Of a DNA stretch of 21,926 bases, positions 8,907 to 16,633 are shown piece by piece. A program made the position numbers and the translations under genes. This DNA is from Propionibacteriaceae bacterium (GTDB lineage: Bacteria > Actinomycetota > Actinomycetes > Propionibacteriales > Propionibacteriaceae): contig WRJP01000008.1 of NCBI GenBank assembly GCA_009778535.1, positions 1-21,926 on the forward strand. Reading direction: 5' to 3'. How positions within the stretch are numbered: the stretch's first letter is position 1; each line of letters begins with the position of its first letter. A model generated the notes under the pieces. That model saw only the letters and a program-made list of their open reading frames with translations, was not told the origin of the DNA and made no database searches.

Positions 8907-11002
8907 GCGACTGGATCACAACCTATGCCGGATACGACGATCAAGCGCTTGCCATGCTCGCCAATCCCGGGTTGGTGCGCCGTGCCGCGAAACTGTTACC
9001 CGAAGTGGCTGCCTTAGTGCTTGACGGCGATAGTGGCGCAATAGAAGTCAGTGGTTTTTCGGTGCAACTTGATGCCCGCGGTCCTGCTGCGGGACGCTGC
9101 CCGTGTCCGGTGGCCGGAATCTGCGTACATGTGCTGGCAGCAGCCATGGCCGTACGCGCGTCAGTGATGCAGTCGGTGGAAGTCGCCCCAGACGTAGCTG
9201 GGATAACAGCTGAAACTCCCGAAGTGCGCACCGGCACCCCAAGCGAGTCTGTAACTCTGGCAGCTGTAGCCGAACAGTCGCAAGCTGCTGAAACCGTAAC
9301 CGCATCGGAGGCTTCACCGGCGCTGGCTGAACTTCTAGCGCTGACTCAAGCAGCACTATTTCGCAAAGCCGGTATTGCAGCGGTTCGTCAAGCATATGCC
9401 CGCATGGACGAGGCCGAGGTGACAGTCGTCGCTCAGCAGCGTTTCGTGGATATCGGTTGGGCTGGGCAGCAGGTTCGCTATGTCGGCGGTGCCGGATTTG
9501 ACGGGATGGTGTCAACTGCCCAAGTTTCTACCCGGAAAGCATTGCATTTGGAGGCGTTGGCGCGGGTCTTTCGCTCGTTTGGTCGAGTGTGGGGTTGGCC
9601 TGACGCGGTAGGTGATGGCCTAAACGTCGCTGCTTCGGGTTCGACTCCAGCTACCAAAGCGTTGCTGGCCGAGGTCAACGACGAAGTGACCGGGTGTATT
9701 GGCGGTGGTTTGTCGCATGTCAGTACGAGCGCAATGTCTCGGTTCGCCGAGTTGGCTCTTGATGCCAGACTGGCAGGACTGCCGCAGTTAGGGCGAATGC
9801 TGGGGGCGGCTGCCACACTGTTGGAAGGACTGGCCAAACACGACGACGACATTTCTGAGTTTGAGGTGACTGGGGCACTGGCGAAAGTTTGGGCGCTGTT
9901 AGCAGCGCTCGATACTGCCGATGTGGACATGTGGGAGAAGTTACGCGGGCGTGGACGTAGAGATTTTTCCAGCATGGACGCACCGGCATCCCTGACTCTG
10001 CTGCCCTTGGGAGCTACTTGGTGGGTGGCAGATTCTGGTGCCAGAGGGGTCACGCTCTGGGCGTGGGATGTAGCTGACGGCGTTTTACGTCCGGTAACTT
10101 CTGCAAGGCCGCATGGCGTCGATCCCTCGTTCGGACGCCAGCGGGGATTGATGGCATTCTGGGGCGCGGCAATCTCAACACTGTTGGGTGGTTTTGTCGA
10201 GGTTACACAGCCGCGTTTCGCGGCAGACGGCACGCTCTCGGCTACGGCTAGCGCCGTTTCCCGAACCGGCGAAGCTTTCCAGCAGGCGACACTTCACCAA
10301 GTTGCAGACGTACTAACTCAAACCCAGTCCGACTCACCCGGTTTTGGCGGGGTTGAGCAGCAACTTCGGTTAGTTGAGGTAACGGGTTTCGGCAAGCTCG
10401 TCATTGACGAACCCAGTCAGCAACTAGTTTGGTCGTTGCAACTGGCTGATGGAACTTGCCAGTTACGGCAAGTCGTCACTGCGGCTACCACCCATCGCGT
10501 TGAAGCCTTATTGGGTCTGGAGGCCGACAGGGTGAAGGTCGACTTTGTGCTGGCACGGCAACAGATTGTGCATGGGCAGGCACTGTGGGAGCCGGTCTCG
10601 CTTTTCTTGCGTGAAAAGAAAGGTCTGCGGCTGTTTTCGCTCGACTTCAGCCGTCCGGTCGATGGGTGGTCGGTGCGCAGTGCGCTGCAAAAGCGTTGGG
10701 TTTTGCTGTTAAGTCGTTGGGGCAAGGCTCCAACTGTGCCCAACCTTGCTCGTTCTGCGATAGCCATCGCCTGCGACGATGCTCGGGAGTTGACCGTAGC
10801 GCTGACAGCCACCGGACGTATGCGCCTCACCGGTGAACAACACCGCCGTTGCGAAAACCTCATTTCCCGCTTGGACGATATGGCACTGGCGACCTTGGCG
10901 AACACCGCCCGAGCTTTCGCGTCCCACCCCGACGTCGCCACTGCGCTTCGCCTTCACCACCTCGCCGACCGCACCGCTACCCTGGCAGCCGTCGCGCAAT
11001 AG
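8903..11002 (+). CDS. SWIM zinc-finger protein (YehQ-like)
   Basis: This protein of about 699 residues is the last gene of the operon. A SWIM zinc finger lies near the N-terminus: C66-x-C68-x5-C74-x-H76 in RCPCPVAGICVHVLAA. SWIM domains bind zinc and are thought to mediate DNA or protein contacts. The remainder is long, partly Ala/Val-rich, and has no motif I recognise. I choose ATG 8903, which overlaps the VWA stop as ATGA and has AGGTGA at 8893-8898. An in-frame ATG at 8882 would add only 7 residues (MVSAGDQ) and cannot be excluded. The DNA after the stop forms hairpins (REP-like pair) that could end transcription. Confidence 0.85.
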   Translation: MSDWITTYAGYDDQALAMLANPGLVRRAAKLLPEVAALVLDGDSGAIEVSGFSVQLDARGPAAGRCPCPVAGICVHVLAAAMAVRASVMQSVEVAPDVAGITAETPEVRTGTPSESVTLAAVAEQSQAAETVTASEASPALAELLALTQAALFRKAGIAAVRQAYARMDEAEVTVVAQQRFVDIGWAGQQVRYVGGAGFDGMVSTAQVSTRKALHLEALARVFRSFGRVWGWPDAVGDGLNVAASGSTPATKALLAEVNDEVTGCIGGGLSHVSTSAMSRFAELALDARLAGLPQLGRMLGAAATLLEGLAKHDDDISEFEVTGALAKVWALLAALDTADVDMWEKLRGRGRRDFSSMDAPASLTLLPLGATWWVADSGARGVTLWAWDVADGVLRPVTSARPHGVDPSFGRQRGLMAFWGAAISTLLGGFVEVTQPRFAADGTLSATASAVSRTGEAFQQATLHQVADVLTQTQSDSPGFGGVEQQLRLVEVTGFGKLVIDEPSQQLVWSLQLADGTCQLRQVVTAATTHRVEALLGLEADRVKVDFVLARQQIVHGQALWEPVSLFLREKKGLRLFSLDFSRPVDGWSVRSALQKRWVLLLSRWGKAPTVPNLARSAIAIACDDARELTVALTATGRMRLTGEQHRRCENLISRLDDMALATLANTARAFASHPDVATALRLHHLADRTATLAAVAQ

Positions 11003-11010
11003 TTTCCCTA

Positions 11011-11136
11011 GATTTCGATACGGCCTGCGGCCTACTCAATCTGCTAGCGCAGTTTCGTTACACGAACCATCGGTTCGCGGCAACCAACATGGCTTTCCCG
11101 CTGATTGAGTGTTGCTGTAGGCAATGTATCGAAATC
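11011..11136. repeat. Inverted pair of REP-like palindromic elements
   Basis: Two related elements face each other. The first (11011-11041) has the arms GATTTCGATAC and ACTCAATC around the small hairpin GGCC-TGC-GGCC. The second (11103-11136), read on the minus strand, has exactly the same two arms around a different hairpin, made from GTTGC and GCAAT. Between them lies a further perfect hairpin, CGAACC-ATC-GGTTCG (11063-11077). The layout resembles REP/BIME clusters found between genes in many bacteria. Being directly after the operon it may also stop transcription or protect the mRNA end. Confidence 0.7.
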
Positions 11137-11160
11137 GAGGGTGACGAGCAGAGGTCGCTA

Positions 11161-11358
11161 AGTGCGAAACATATGACATTATCGAGTGCAAGATTATGAC
11201 ATTAGCCACTGTAAATATGTGACATTAGGGTCTGTGACACCGGGGACGGTCTGAATTTGTCACATTACTTGCCAAAGAGCCACATCCCGAGAGTGCGTAA
11301 TTTATGACATTACGAAGTGCAGTAATATAGCATTATCTGTGGTGGAAATATTACATTA
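11161..11358 (+). repeat. Array of six degenerate direct repeats, core TATGACATTA, exact 23-bp steps
   Basis: Cores begin at 11172 (TATGACATTA), 11195 (TATGACATTA), 11218 (TGTGACATTA), then 11303 (TATGACATTA), 11326 (TATAGCATTA) and 11349 (TATTACATTA). Within each triplet the step is exactly 23 bp. Most cores follow AGTGC or a close variant about 5-6 nt upstream (11161, 11185, 11292, 11316). The 42-bp direct repeat 11227-11268 lies between the triplets. The last core runs into the ribosome binding site of the DUF4143 gene. The layout suggests clustered binding sites for a regulator or for a replication or transposition protein. Confidence 0.8.
11227..11268 (+). repeat. 42-bp direct repeat, upstream copy
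   Basis: It starts with AGGGTCTGTGACACCGGGGA and ends with TTGTCACATTAC. It matches 12612-12653 at 40 of 42 positions; the differences are C to G at position 21 and T to C at position 30. It contains an internal inverted repeat, TGTGACA and TGTCACA. CATTA occurs both just before the GGGTCTG and at its end, but the downstream copy lacks CATTA on its left side, so a target-site duplication is not supported. Confidence 0.85.
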
Positions 11359-11367
11359 GGATGAGAT

Positions 11368-12612
11368 ATGTCTTTTGACTACGTACAACGGCATGCTGAT
11401 GCAGTTGTTTCCGATCTTCTTGGTGGGTTCCCTGCACTCATGCTTACCGGCTCGCGCGGTTGTGGGAAAACGACCACTGCCGCTCGAAATTCAGCTTCTG
11501 TCATTCGCCTCGACGACCGAGCGCAGGCATCGGCATTTTCTACCTATCCAGATGATTTTCTTAAAACGGCAGTTCGCCCAGTGCTGATCGACGAATGGCA
11601 AGAGGTGCCTGAATCGCTGGCTAGCGTCAAACGCGCTGTCGACCAAAACCATGCACCAGGACAATTTCTCATCACAGGCAGTGTCCGATCTCGTTTCGTA
11701 TCGGGTAGTTGGCCAGGCACTGGCCGTATAGTGCCAGTTCGCATGTGGGGGTTCACCCAAGCCGAATCAGTTGGAAACCCCGGATGCAATCTTGATTGGC
11801 TCTGGGCGCCCGAAACCATTAAGCCCGGCACCTTACATGCAGCGCCAACCATTCTTGATTACGCCGAGATGGCTTTAGCGGGCGGTTTTCCGCAGGCAAT
11901 ACATCTGAGCCCAGCCCATAGAGCTACCTGGTATGAGGGTTATGTCGATCAACTAATCCACCACGACGTAATACAACTGGCTGATGTCCGCGCTACTGCT
12001 GCTCTTGGAAGGTTGTTGACAGCAACAGCTATTAACACCGCTGGAACTCCATCGGTTGCGAGTTTGGCTCAAGCAATTGGAGCAGATCAGCGCACGGTCA
12101 CAAACCATCTCGACGCTCTAGAGGAAATGCATGTAATTCAACGCATGCAGCCATGGTTTCGAAATCAGATGGTTCGCCTTGTCAAGTCCAGAAAGTACTA
12201 CGTCACTGATGCTGGGCTTGCTGCCAGTCTCATTCATGCCGATATTTCAATACTAAAAAGTAATGGCAAAGTACTCGGGCAACTTATCGACACCTTCGTA
12301 ACGGCTCAAATCCGCCCGCTAGCTGATCTGGCGCAGCCTCGCATCGGCATGTTTTATGTCCGCAGCCAAGACGGTCGACATGAAGTGGATATTGTCCTTG
12401 AGGCACCTGGGCGTGGCATCGTTGGCATTGAAGTAAAATCGGCCAGCTCAGTGAACCCCCATGATGCTAGACATTTAACATGGCTGCAAGGCCAAGTCCA
12501 AGATGAATTCGTGGCAGGCTACGTTTTCCACTCAGGCACATCGATATTCCCACTGGGTTCGAACCAATGGGCAGTTCCCATCGCAGCACTATGGCAGGGA
12601 GTCGGGCTATAA
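11368..12612 (+). CDS. AAA_14/DUF4143 ATP-binding protein with C-terminal nuclease-like fold
   Basis: This 414-residue protein is of the common 'ATP-binding protein, DUF4143' type. The N-terminal ATPase shows Walker A GSRGCGKT (28-35), Walker B VLIDEWQ (D75, E76) and the sensor-like ITGS (102-105). A winged-helix-like middle follows (around 225-260). The C-terminal DUF4143 part has HEVDIVLEA with D341 and GIEVKSA with E355-x-K357, the D...E-x-K pattern of PD-(D/E)xK nuclease-like domains. Family members are widespread, patchily distributed and of unknown function. ATG 11368 has AGGA at 11358-11361 with 6 nt spacing. The gene sits downstream of the 23-bp repeat array, which may control it, and between 42-bp direct repeats. 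An antitoxin- or defence-like role is sometimes suggested for such ATPases; nothing here proves it. Confidence 0.88.
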   Translation: MSFDYVQRHADAVVSDLLGGFPALMLTGSRGCGKTTTAARNSASVIRLDDRAQASAFSTYPDDFLKTAVRPVLIDEWQEVPESLASVKRAVDQNHAPGQFLITGSVRSRFVSGSWPGTGRIVPVRMWGFTQAESVGNPGCNLDWLWAPETIKPGTLHAAPTILDYAEMALAGGFPQAIHLSPAHRATWYEGYVDQLIHHDVIQLADVRATAALGRLLTATAINTAGTPSVASLAQAIGADQRTVTNHLDALEEMHVIQRMQPWFRNQMVRLVKSRKYYVTDAGLAASLIHADISILKSNGKVLGQLIDTFVTAQIRPLADLAQPRIGMFYVRSQDGRHEVDIVLEAPGRGIVGIEVKSASSVNPHDARHLTWLQGQVQDEFVAGYVFHSGTSIFPLGSNQWAVPIAALWQGVGL

Positions 12613-12653
12613 GGGTCTGTGACACCGGGGAGGGTCTGAACTTGTCACATTAC
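12612..12653 (+). repeat. 42-bp direct repeat, downstream copy
   Basis: This second copy of the repeat at 11227-11268 has two mismatches. It begins at the last A of the DUF4143 stop codon TAA, so the gene ends exactly at the repeat. It keeps the internal inverted repeat TGTGACA and TGTCACA. There is no T-tract after it, so it does not look like an ordinary intrinsic terminator. Confidence 0.85.
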
Positions 12654-12717
12654 ATATCGAAAGACTCCACTCAAGCTGAGAGGGAACAGTTCAACCCGCA
12701 GCGGAAAATGTCTCCCA

Positions 12718-12723
12718 TATACT
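12718..12723 (+). promoter_or_regulatory. TATACT -10 box of chaA, probably leaderless
   Basis: TATACT ends exactly 6 nt before ATG 12730, which places the transcription start at the A of the ATG. No purine-rich ribosome binding site lies just upstream of the start. No convincing -35 is present, which is common for actinobacterial TANNNT promoters. Confidence 0.6.
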
Positions 12724-12729
12724 GTTCGC

Positions 12730-13833
12730 ATGCGGAATGATACGTGGCGGGGGCTGCTGACACACTGGACCACGATCGTCCCCTTCGTTGGGTTTATTGC
12801 CCTGCTAGCCAGTTGGGGGCAATCTCCCCCAATGTGGGCGCTGATGCTAGAAGCCATCCTCCACATCGCCGTGATCATCGCTGCCGTCGAACATGCCGAA
12901 GTCATTGCGCATCGGGTAGGCGAACCTTTCGGTTCTCTTATCCTTGCTGTCGCTGTGACCATCATCGAGGTCGGACTGATCGTGATGCTCTACACGTCGA
13001 GTAAGGGCGACAAGTCGACGCTCGCCCGCGACACGGTGTTTGCTGCCGTCATGATCACGGTCAATGGCATCGTCGGCGTCTCGGTCTGGGTAGCTGCCTC
13101 GAAATACCGACTCGCAGTTTTCAACTCCGAAGGTGCCGGATCAGCGCTCGGTACCGTCGTTGTGCTGGCCGTATTGACGCTGGTACTGCCTGAAGTAACC
13201 ACATCTGAACCGGGTTCCGCCTTTTCACCAAACCAGTTGGCATTTGCAGCGATTGCTTCACTTATTTTGTATGGCGCATTCGTTGTCACCCAGACGCTCC
13301 GGCACCGCGATTTCTTCTTGCCAACTCAAGACAGCCATGAGGACGACGAAGATGGCCCTCACGCCGTACCGCCTTCGACCAAGCGCACGCTGTGGAGCGT
13401 GATGCTGCTGCCCTTGTCGCTGGTCACTGTAGTTGGTTTAACGAAAATTGAGTCGCCAGCAATAGAGGGCGTTGTAGATTGGCTCGGTTTTCCCAAGGGA
13501 TTTGTCGGGGTGATCGTTGCTCTGATCGTCTTGATGCCGGAAATGATCTCTGCGGTGAAAGCCGCCTTGCTGAACCGCACCCAAATCTCGTTAAATCTCG
13601 GTCTTGGCTCTGCGATGGCATCTATCGGACTCACCATCCCAGCATTGGCCGTGGTTTCACTCTTTATGCCTATCCAACTGACTTTGGGCTTGCAACCAAC
13701 ACAAATCGTGCTGCTAATAACTTCAGCCGCCGTGGCAACCCTTACTGTTGTTCCTGGACGTGCCAAGACTTTGCACGGAACCCTCCACCTGGTGCTGTTT
13801 GCCGCGTTCTTCTTCTTGTCCATAGTGCCCTGA
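12730..13833 (+). CDS. chaA: ChaA-type calcium/sodium-proton antiporter
   Basis: This 367-residue integral membrane protein has about 10-11 hydrophobic segments and belongs to the cation/Ca2+ exchanger superfamily. Length matches E. coli ChaA (366). The two internal repeat motifs are clear: GEPFGSLILAVAVTIIEVGL in the first half (E65, E80) and LMPEMISAVKAALLNRTQ in the second (E271), the acidic residues expected to bind the transported cations. The stretch ARDTVFAAVMITVNGIVG is also typical of ChaA. A hydrophilic loop rich in Asp/Glu (around residues 198-210) links the halves. It exchanges cytoplasmic Ca2+, Na+ or K+ for protons; the ion cannot be decided from sequence. It is preceded by a likely leaderless promoter and stands as a single gene. 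Confidence 0.88.
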   Translation: MRNDTWRGLLTHWTTIVPFVGFIALLASWGQSPPMWALMLEAILHIAVIIAAVEHAEVIAHRVGEPFGSLILAVAVTIIEVGLIVMLYTSSKGDKSTLARDTVFAAVMITVNGIVGVSVWVAASKYRLAVFNSEGAGSALGTVVVLAVLTLVLPEVTTSEPGSAFSPNQLAFAAIASLILYGAFVVTQTLRHRDFFLPTQDSHEDDEDGPHAVPPSTKRTLWSVMLLPLSLVTVVGLTKIESPAIEGVVDWLGFPKGFVGVIVALIVLMPEMISAVKAALLNRTQISLNLGLGSAMASIGLTIPALAVVSLFMPIQLTLGLQPTQIVLLITSAAVATLTVVPGRAKTLHGTLHLVLFAAFFFLSIVP

Positions 13834-13835
13834 GA

Positions 13836-13848
13836 GCCGCTCGGCGGC
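13836..13848 (+). terminator. Short GC hairpin after chaA
   Basis: GCCGC-TCG-GCGGC lies 2 nt after the chaA stop and is followed by ATTTACC. The stem is only 5 bp and the T-run is poor, so it is at best a weak terminator. Confidence 0.35.
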
Positions 13849-13883
13849 ATTTACCGTTCCGGGAGTACCTGTCAGTTTTGGTC

Positions 13884-13892
13884 TGCTAGACT
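13884..13892 (+). promoter_or_regulatory. Extended -10 (TGC-TAGACT) before tRNA-Pro
   Basis: TGCTAGACT reads as an extended -10 element ending 14 nt before the mature tRNA 5' end, leaving a short 5' leader. No clear -35 is seen. Confidence 0.45.
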
Positions 13893-13906
13893 CTACCCTT
13901 GGTCAT

Positions 13907-13979
13907 CGGGGCGTGGCGTAGTGGCTAACGCGCCTGCTTTGGGAGCAGGAGACCGGAGGTTCGAGTCCTCTCGCCCCGA
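13907..13979 (+). tRNA. tRNA-Pro(TGG)
   Basis: A complete 73-nt cloverleaf can be folded by eye. The acceptor stem CGGGGCG pairs with CGCCCCG (13972-13978), with discriminator A at 13979. The D-arm closes GCGT with ACGC. The anticodon stem CCTGC/GCAGG holds the loop TTTGGGA, giving anticodon TGG (13940-13942), which reads CCN proline codons. The T-arm is GGAGG-TTCGAGT-CCTCT. The 3' CCA is not encoded. It is a stand-alone tRNA gene between chaA and valS with no sign of phage or integrase attachment nearby. Confidence 0.95.
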
Positions 13980-14053
13980 CTCGTTACCGGGCGCCGCGAC
14001 GGGTGGCGCGACGCGCCTGCTCAGCCGACGAGCGCCTCCCGCAGGAAATGGAA

Positions 14054-14059
14054 TAAACT
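14054..14059 (+). promoter_or_regulatory. TAAACT -10 box of valS, probably leaderless
   Basis: TAAACT ends exactly 6 nt before ATG 14066, the same spacing as before chaA. The six bases between are all pyrimidines (TCCCCC), so no ribosome binding site exists next to the start. The leader is too short for a T-box, a common control device for tRNA synthetase genes in other Gram-positives. Confidence 0.6.
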
Positions 14060-14065
14060 TCCCCC

Positions 14066-16633
14066 ATGACTGAAAACAACGCGCCATCCGAGAGTGTTCT
14101 AATACCAGAACGCCCCAGCCTGGAAGGGCTGGAAGCCAAGTGGTCACAGATTTGGAACGAACAAGGCACCTACACCTTTGTCCGCCCGAAGTCACGTGAA
14201 CAGGTTTTCAGCATCGACACTCCACCACCGACGGTATCGGGGTCATTGCACGTCGGGCACGTCTTCAGCTATACCCACACCGACCTGATTGCCCGCTATC
14301 AACGTATGTGCGGCAAAGAAGTGTTCTACCCGATGGGATGGGACGACAATGGTCTGCCCACCGAGCGACGAGTGCAGAATTTCTATGGGGTGCGTTGCGT
14401 TCCATCGGAGCCCTACGACCCAGATTTCACACCTCCGGAAAAACCCGATCCAAAACGTCAGGTTCCGATCTCACGGAAAAACTTTGTAGAACTGTGCGTG
14501 AAATTGACTGCCATTGACGAGCAGGTTTTTGAAAGCCTCTGGCGCACATTGGGTTTGAGCGTGGACTGGAATCATCTCTACGCCACGATTTCCCCAGTTG
14601 CGCAGCGAATTGCGCAGCGGGCGTTCTTACGTAACCTCTCGCGCGGTGAAGCCTACCTTTCACAAGCTCCAACGCTGTGGGACATCACTTTCCAAACTGC
14701 GGTAGCCCAAGCCGAATTAGTTGACAAGGACTATGCGGGTAACTTCTACCGAATCGCTTTCCACGCGCCAGATCGTCCGATCTACATCGAAACCACCCGA
14801 CCTGAGTTAATCCCGTCGGTGTGCGCACTGATTGCACATCCGAGCGATGAGCGCTACCAGCCTTTGTTTGGGACATCAGTGAAGTCTCCACTGTTTGACG
14901 TTGAGATTCCAGTATTGGCGCATCACCTGGCCGAACCGGACAAAGGTGCTGGGATCGCCATGTGCTGCACCTTCGGCGATTTGACTGACGTGACGTGGTG
15001 GCGTGAATTGCAACTGCCATCGCGAGTGGTACTCACCCGCGATGGGCGGCTCCAGGGTGATACACCTGCCTGGCTGACTAATGCCGCGCCCTATGCTGCG
15101 CTTGCAGGCAAGACGGTCTTTTCGGCACGCGAGGCCATCGTCGAAATGTTAAAAGAATCTGGTGATCTTGACGGCGAACCGAAACCCACAACCCGTCAGA
15201 CAAAGTTTTTTGAAAAAGGCGACAAACCGCTGGAGATAGTCTCCACTAGACAGTGGTATATCCGAAATGGTGGCAGAGACGAAGAACTGCGCGAGCAACT
15301 TTTGCGGCGCGGCGAAGAAATGACCTGGGTGCCCGAATACATGCAGCACCGCTACGAAGATTGGGTAAAAGGGCTGAACGGTGACTGGCTGATTTCGCGA
15401 CAGCGGTTCTTCGGAGTGCCTTTCCCGATCTGGTACCGCCTCGATGCCGAAGGAAATCCCGACTATGCGGCACCCATCGCCGCAACAGAAGAAATGTTGC
15501 CCGTTGACCCAGCCAACGAACCTCCAACCGGTTACACCGAGGCACAGCGCGGAAAACCTGGCGGGTTCATCGGCGACCCGGATGTGATGGACACTTGGGC
15601 GACTTCTTCACTATCTCCGCAAATCGTTTGTGGTTGGGACTATGACGAAGAACTCTTCAACCTCACCTTCCCAATGGACATGGCACCGCAAGCCCATGAC
15701 ATTATCCGCACTTGGCTTTTTTCGCGGGTGGTGCGCTCACATCTGGAACATGGCAAGCTTCCTTGGAAGCTGGGCGCAATTTCGGGTTTCGTCGTCGACC
15801 CAGACCGCAAAAAGATCAGTAAGTCTCAAGGCAATGTGATCGTGCCTGATGAAATTCTTGCCCGGCTAGGAGCTGATGCGGTGCGCTGGCGGGCGGCACT
15901 GGCGCGTCCGGGAACTGATTCACCTTTCGACGAGAACCAGATGAAGGTCGGACGCAGGCTGGCAATGAAGGTGCTAAACGCCAGCAAGTTCATTCTCGGA
16001 ACTGGCTCACCGCTCGAACCGGAGACACAACCGGAAAATCCGGCCGATCTGGCGATGCTGGCACAGCTACGAACCGTCGTAGCCGATGCCGGCGCCGCGT
16101 TTGAAACATACGACTATTCGACAGCGCTGGAAGTGACCGAACGCTTCTTCTGGTCTTTCTGCGACGACTACGTCGAGCTGGTCAAAGAACGTGCTTACGG
16201 CGCTCAAGGCGAAATACAAGCCAATTCGGCACGGACGGCACTGCGAACAGCTTTGCATATCCAATTGCGCTTGCTGGCACCGTTCTTGCCATTCGTGACC
16301 GAGGAAGTCTGGTCGTGGTGGCGCGAAGGCTCGATTCACCGCGCCCGTTGGCCGCAGGTGACCGAACTTCCCGAAGCTGGGAGCCGGGAACTACCCGATG
16401 AAGTAGCTGCAGTTCTGATCGGCATCCGTGGGGTGAAATCTGCGGCAAAGGTATCCATGAAAACTGAAATTTGCCGCGCTGAAATCAGCGGCGCTGCCAA
16501 GAGCCTGGAAAGGTTGAAAGCGATTGAGGCTGATCTGCGTGCCGTAGGACGAATCACTGCCGACATCATCTGGACGCCCACCGAAGACCGGCTTCAAGTT
16601 GTCGCAGACCTAGCTCCAACGCTCACAAAGTGA
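14066..16633 (+). CDS. valS: Valyl-tRNA synthetase
   Basis: This 855-residue class I aminoacyl-tRNA synthetase charges tRNA-Val with valine. The class I signature HVGH is at 62-65 in GSLHVGHVFS, and the KMSKS loop reads KISKS at 583-587 in DRKKISKSQGN. Between them lies the CP1 editing domain, which clears mischarged threonine, with the expected YIETTRPELIP segment. The C-terminal anticodon-binding helical domain includes PFDENQMKVGRRLAMKVLNA and LLAPFLPFVTEEVW. The end looks short: I do not see the long C-terminal coiled-coil arm of the usual bacterial enzyme, so it resembles the type 2 subfamily. Start ATG 14066 fits a leaderless mRNA. The stop overlaps the next gene's GTG start as GTGA. 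Confidence 0.95.
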   Translation: MTENNAPSESVLIPERPSLEGLEAKWSQIWNEQGTYTFVRPKSREQVFSIDTPPPTVSGSLHVGHVFSYTHTDLIARYQRMCGKEVFYPMGWDDNGLPTERRVQNFYGVRCVPSEPYDPDFTPPEKPDPKRQVPISRKNFVELCVKLTAIDEQVFESLWRTLGLSVDWNHLYATISPVAQRIAQRAFLRNLSRGEAYLSQAPTLWDITFQTAVAQAELVDKDYAGNFYRIAFHAPDRPIYIETTRPELIPSVCALIAHPSDERYQPLFGTSVKSPLFDVEIPVLAHHLAEPDKGAGIAMCCTFGDLTDVTWWRELQLPSRVVLTRDGRLQGDTPAWLTNAAPYAALAGKTVFSAREAIVEMLKESGDLDGEPKPTTRQTKFFEKGDKPLEIVSTRQWYIRNGGRDEELREQLLRRGEEMTWVPEYMQHRYEDWVKGLNGDWLISRQRFFGVPFPIWYRLDAEGNPDYAAPIAATEEMLPVDPANEPPTGYTEAQRGKPGGFIGDPDVMDTWATSSLSPQIVCGWDYDEELFNLTFPMDMAPQAHDIIRTWLFSRVVRSHLEHGKLPWKLGAISGFVVDPDRKKISKSQGNVIVPDEILARLGADAVRWRAALARPGTDSPFDENQMKVGRRLAMKVLNASKFILGTGSPLEPETQPENPADLAMLAQLRTVVADAGAAFETYDYSTALEVTERFFWSFCDDYVELVKERAYGAQGEIQANSARTALRTALHIQLRLLAPFLPFVTEEVWSWWREGSIHRARWPQVTELPEAGSRELPDEVAAVLIGIRGVKSAAKVSMKTEICRAEISGAAKSLERLKAIEADLRAVGRITADIIWTPTEDRLQVVADLAPTLTK

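Larger units (their letters stand above)
11227..12653. mobile_element. Putative accessory cassette: DUF4143 ATPase gene between 42-bp direct repeats
   Basis: The ATPase gene, part of its upstream repeat array and its promoter region are bracketed by two near-identical 42-bp direct repeats, the second starting at the last base of the stop codon. The gene is richer in A/T codons than its neighbours and interrupts an otherwise ordinary stretch. No transposase or integrase gene is present, so mobility is inferred only from the repeats and the position. Confidence 0.35.

Noticed and set aside
9478..10233. Long minus-strand open frame (251 residues) inside the SWIM gene
   Set aside because: It is a Pro/Ser/Arg-rich antisense reading of a GC-biased coding gene, with no start signal or domain.
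10833..11199. Small plus-strand open frames over the end of the SWIM gene and the REP-like region
   Set aside because: They read the SWIM gene out of frame and run through palindromes; no ribosome binding site or conserved feature.
11161..11358. CRISPR-like array
   Set aside because: Cores are 10 bp and degenerate, the step is 23 bp, and the intervening bases are related (AGTGC-like), not unique spacers. No cas genes are near.
11227..12653. Ordinary insertion sequence
   Set aside because: The gene product is an AAA/DUF4143 ATPase with no transposase motif, and the bracketing repeats are direct, not inverted.
14005..14017. GGCGC-GAC-GCGCC hairpin between tRNA-Pro and valS as a T-box or terminator
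   Set aside because: There is no T-run after it, and no specifier stem or T-box sequence is visible in the 86-nt gap.
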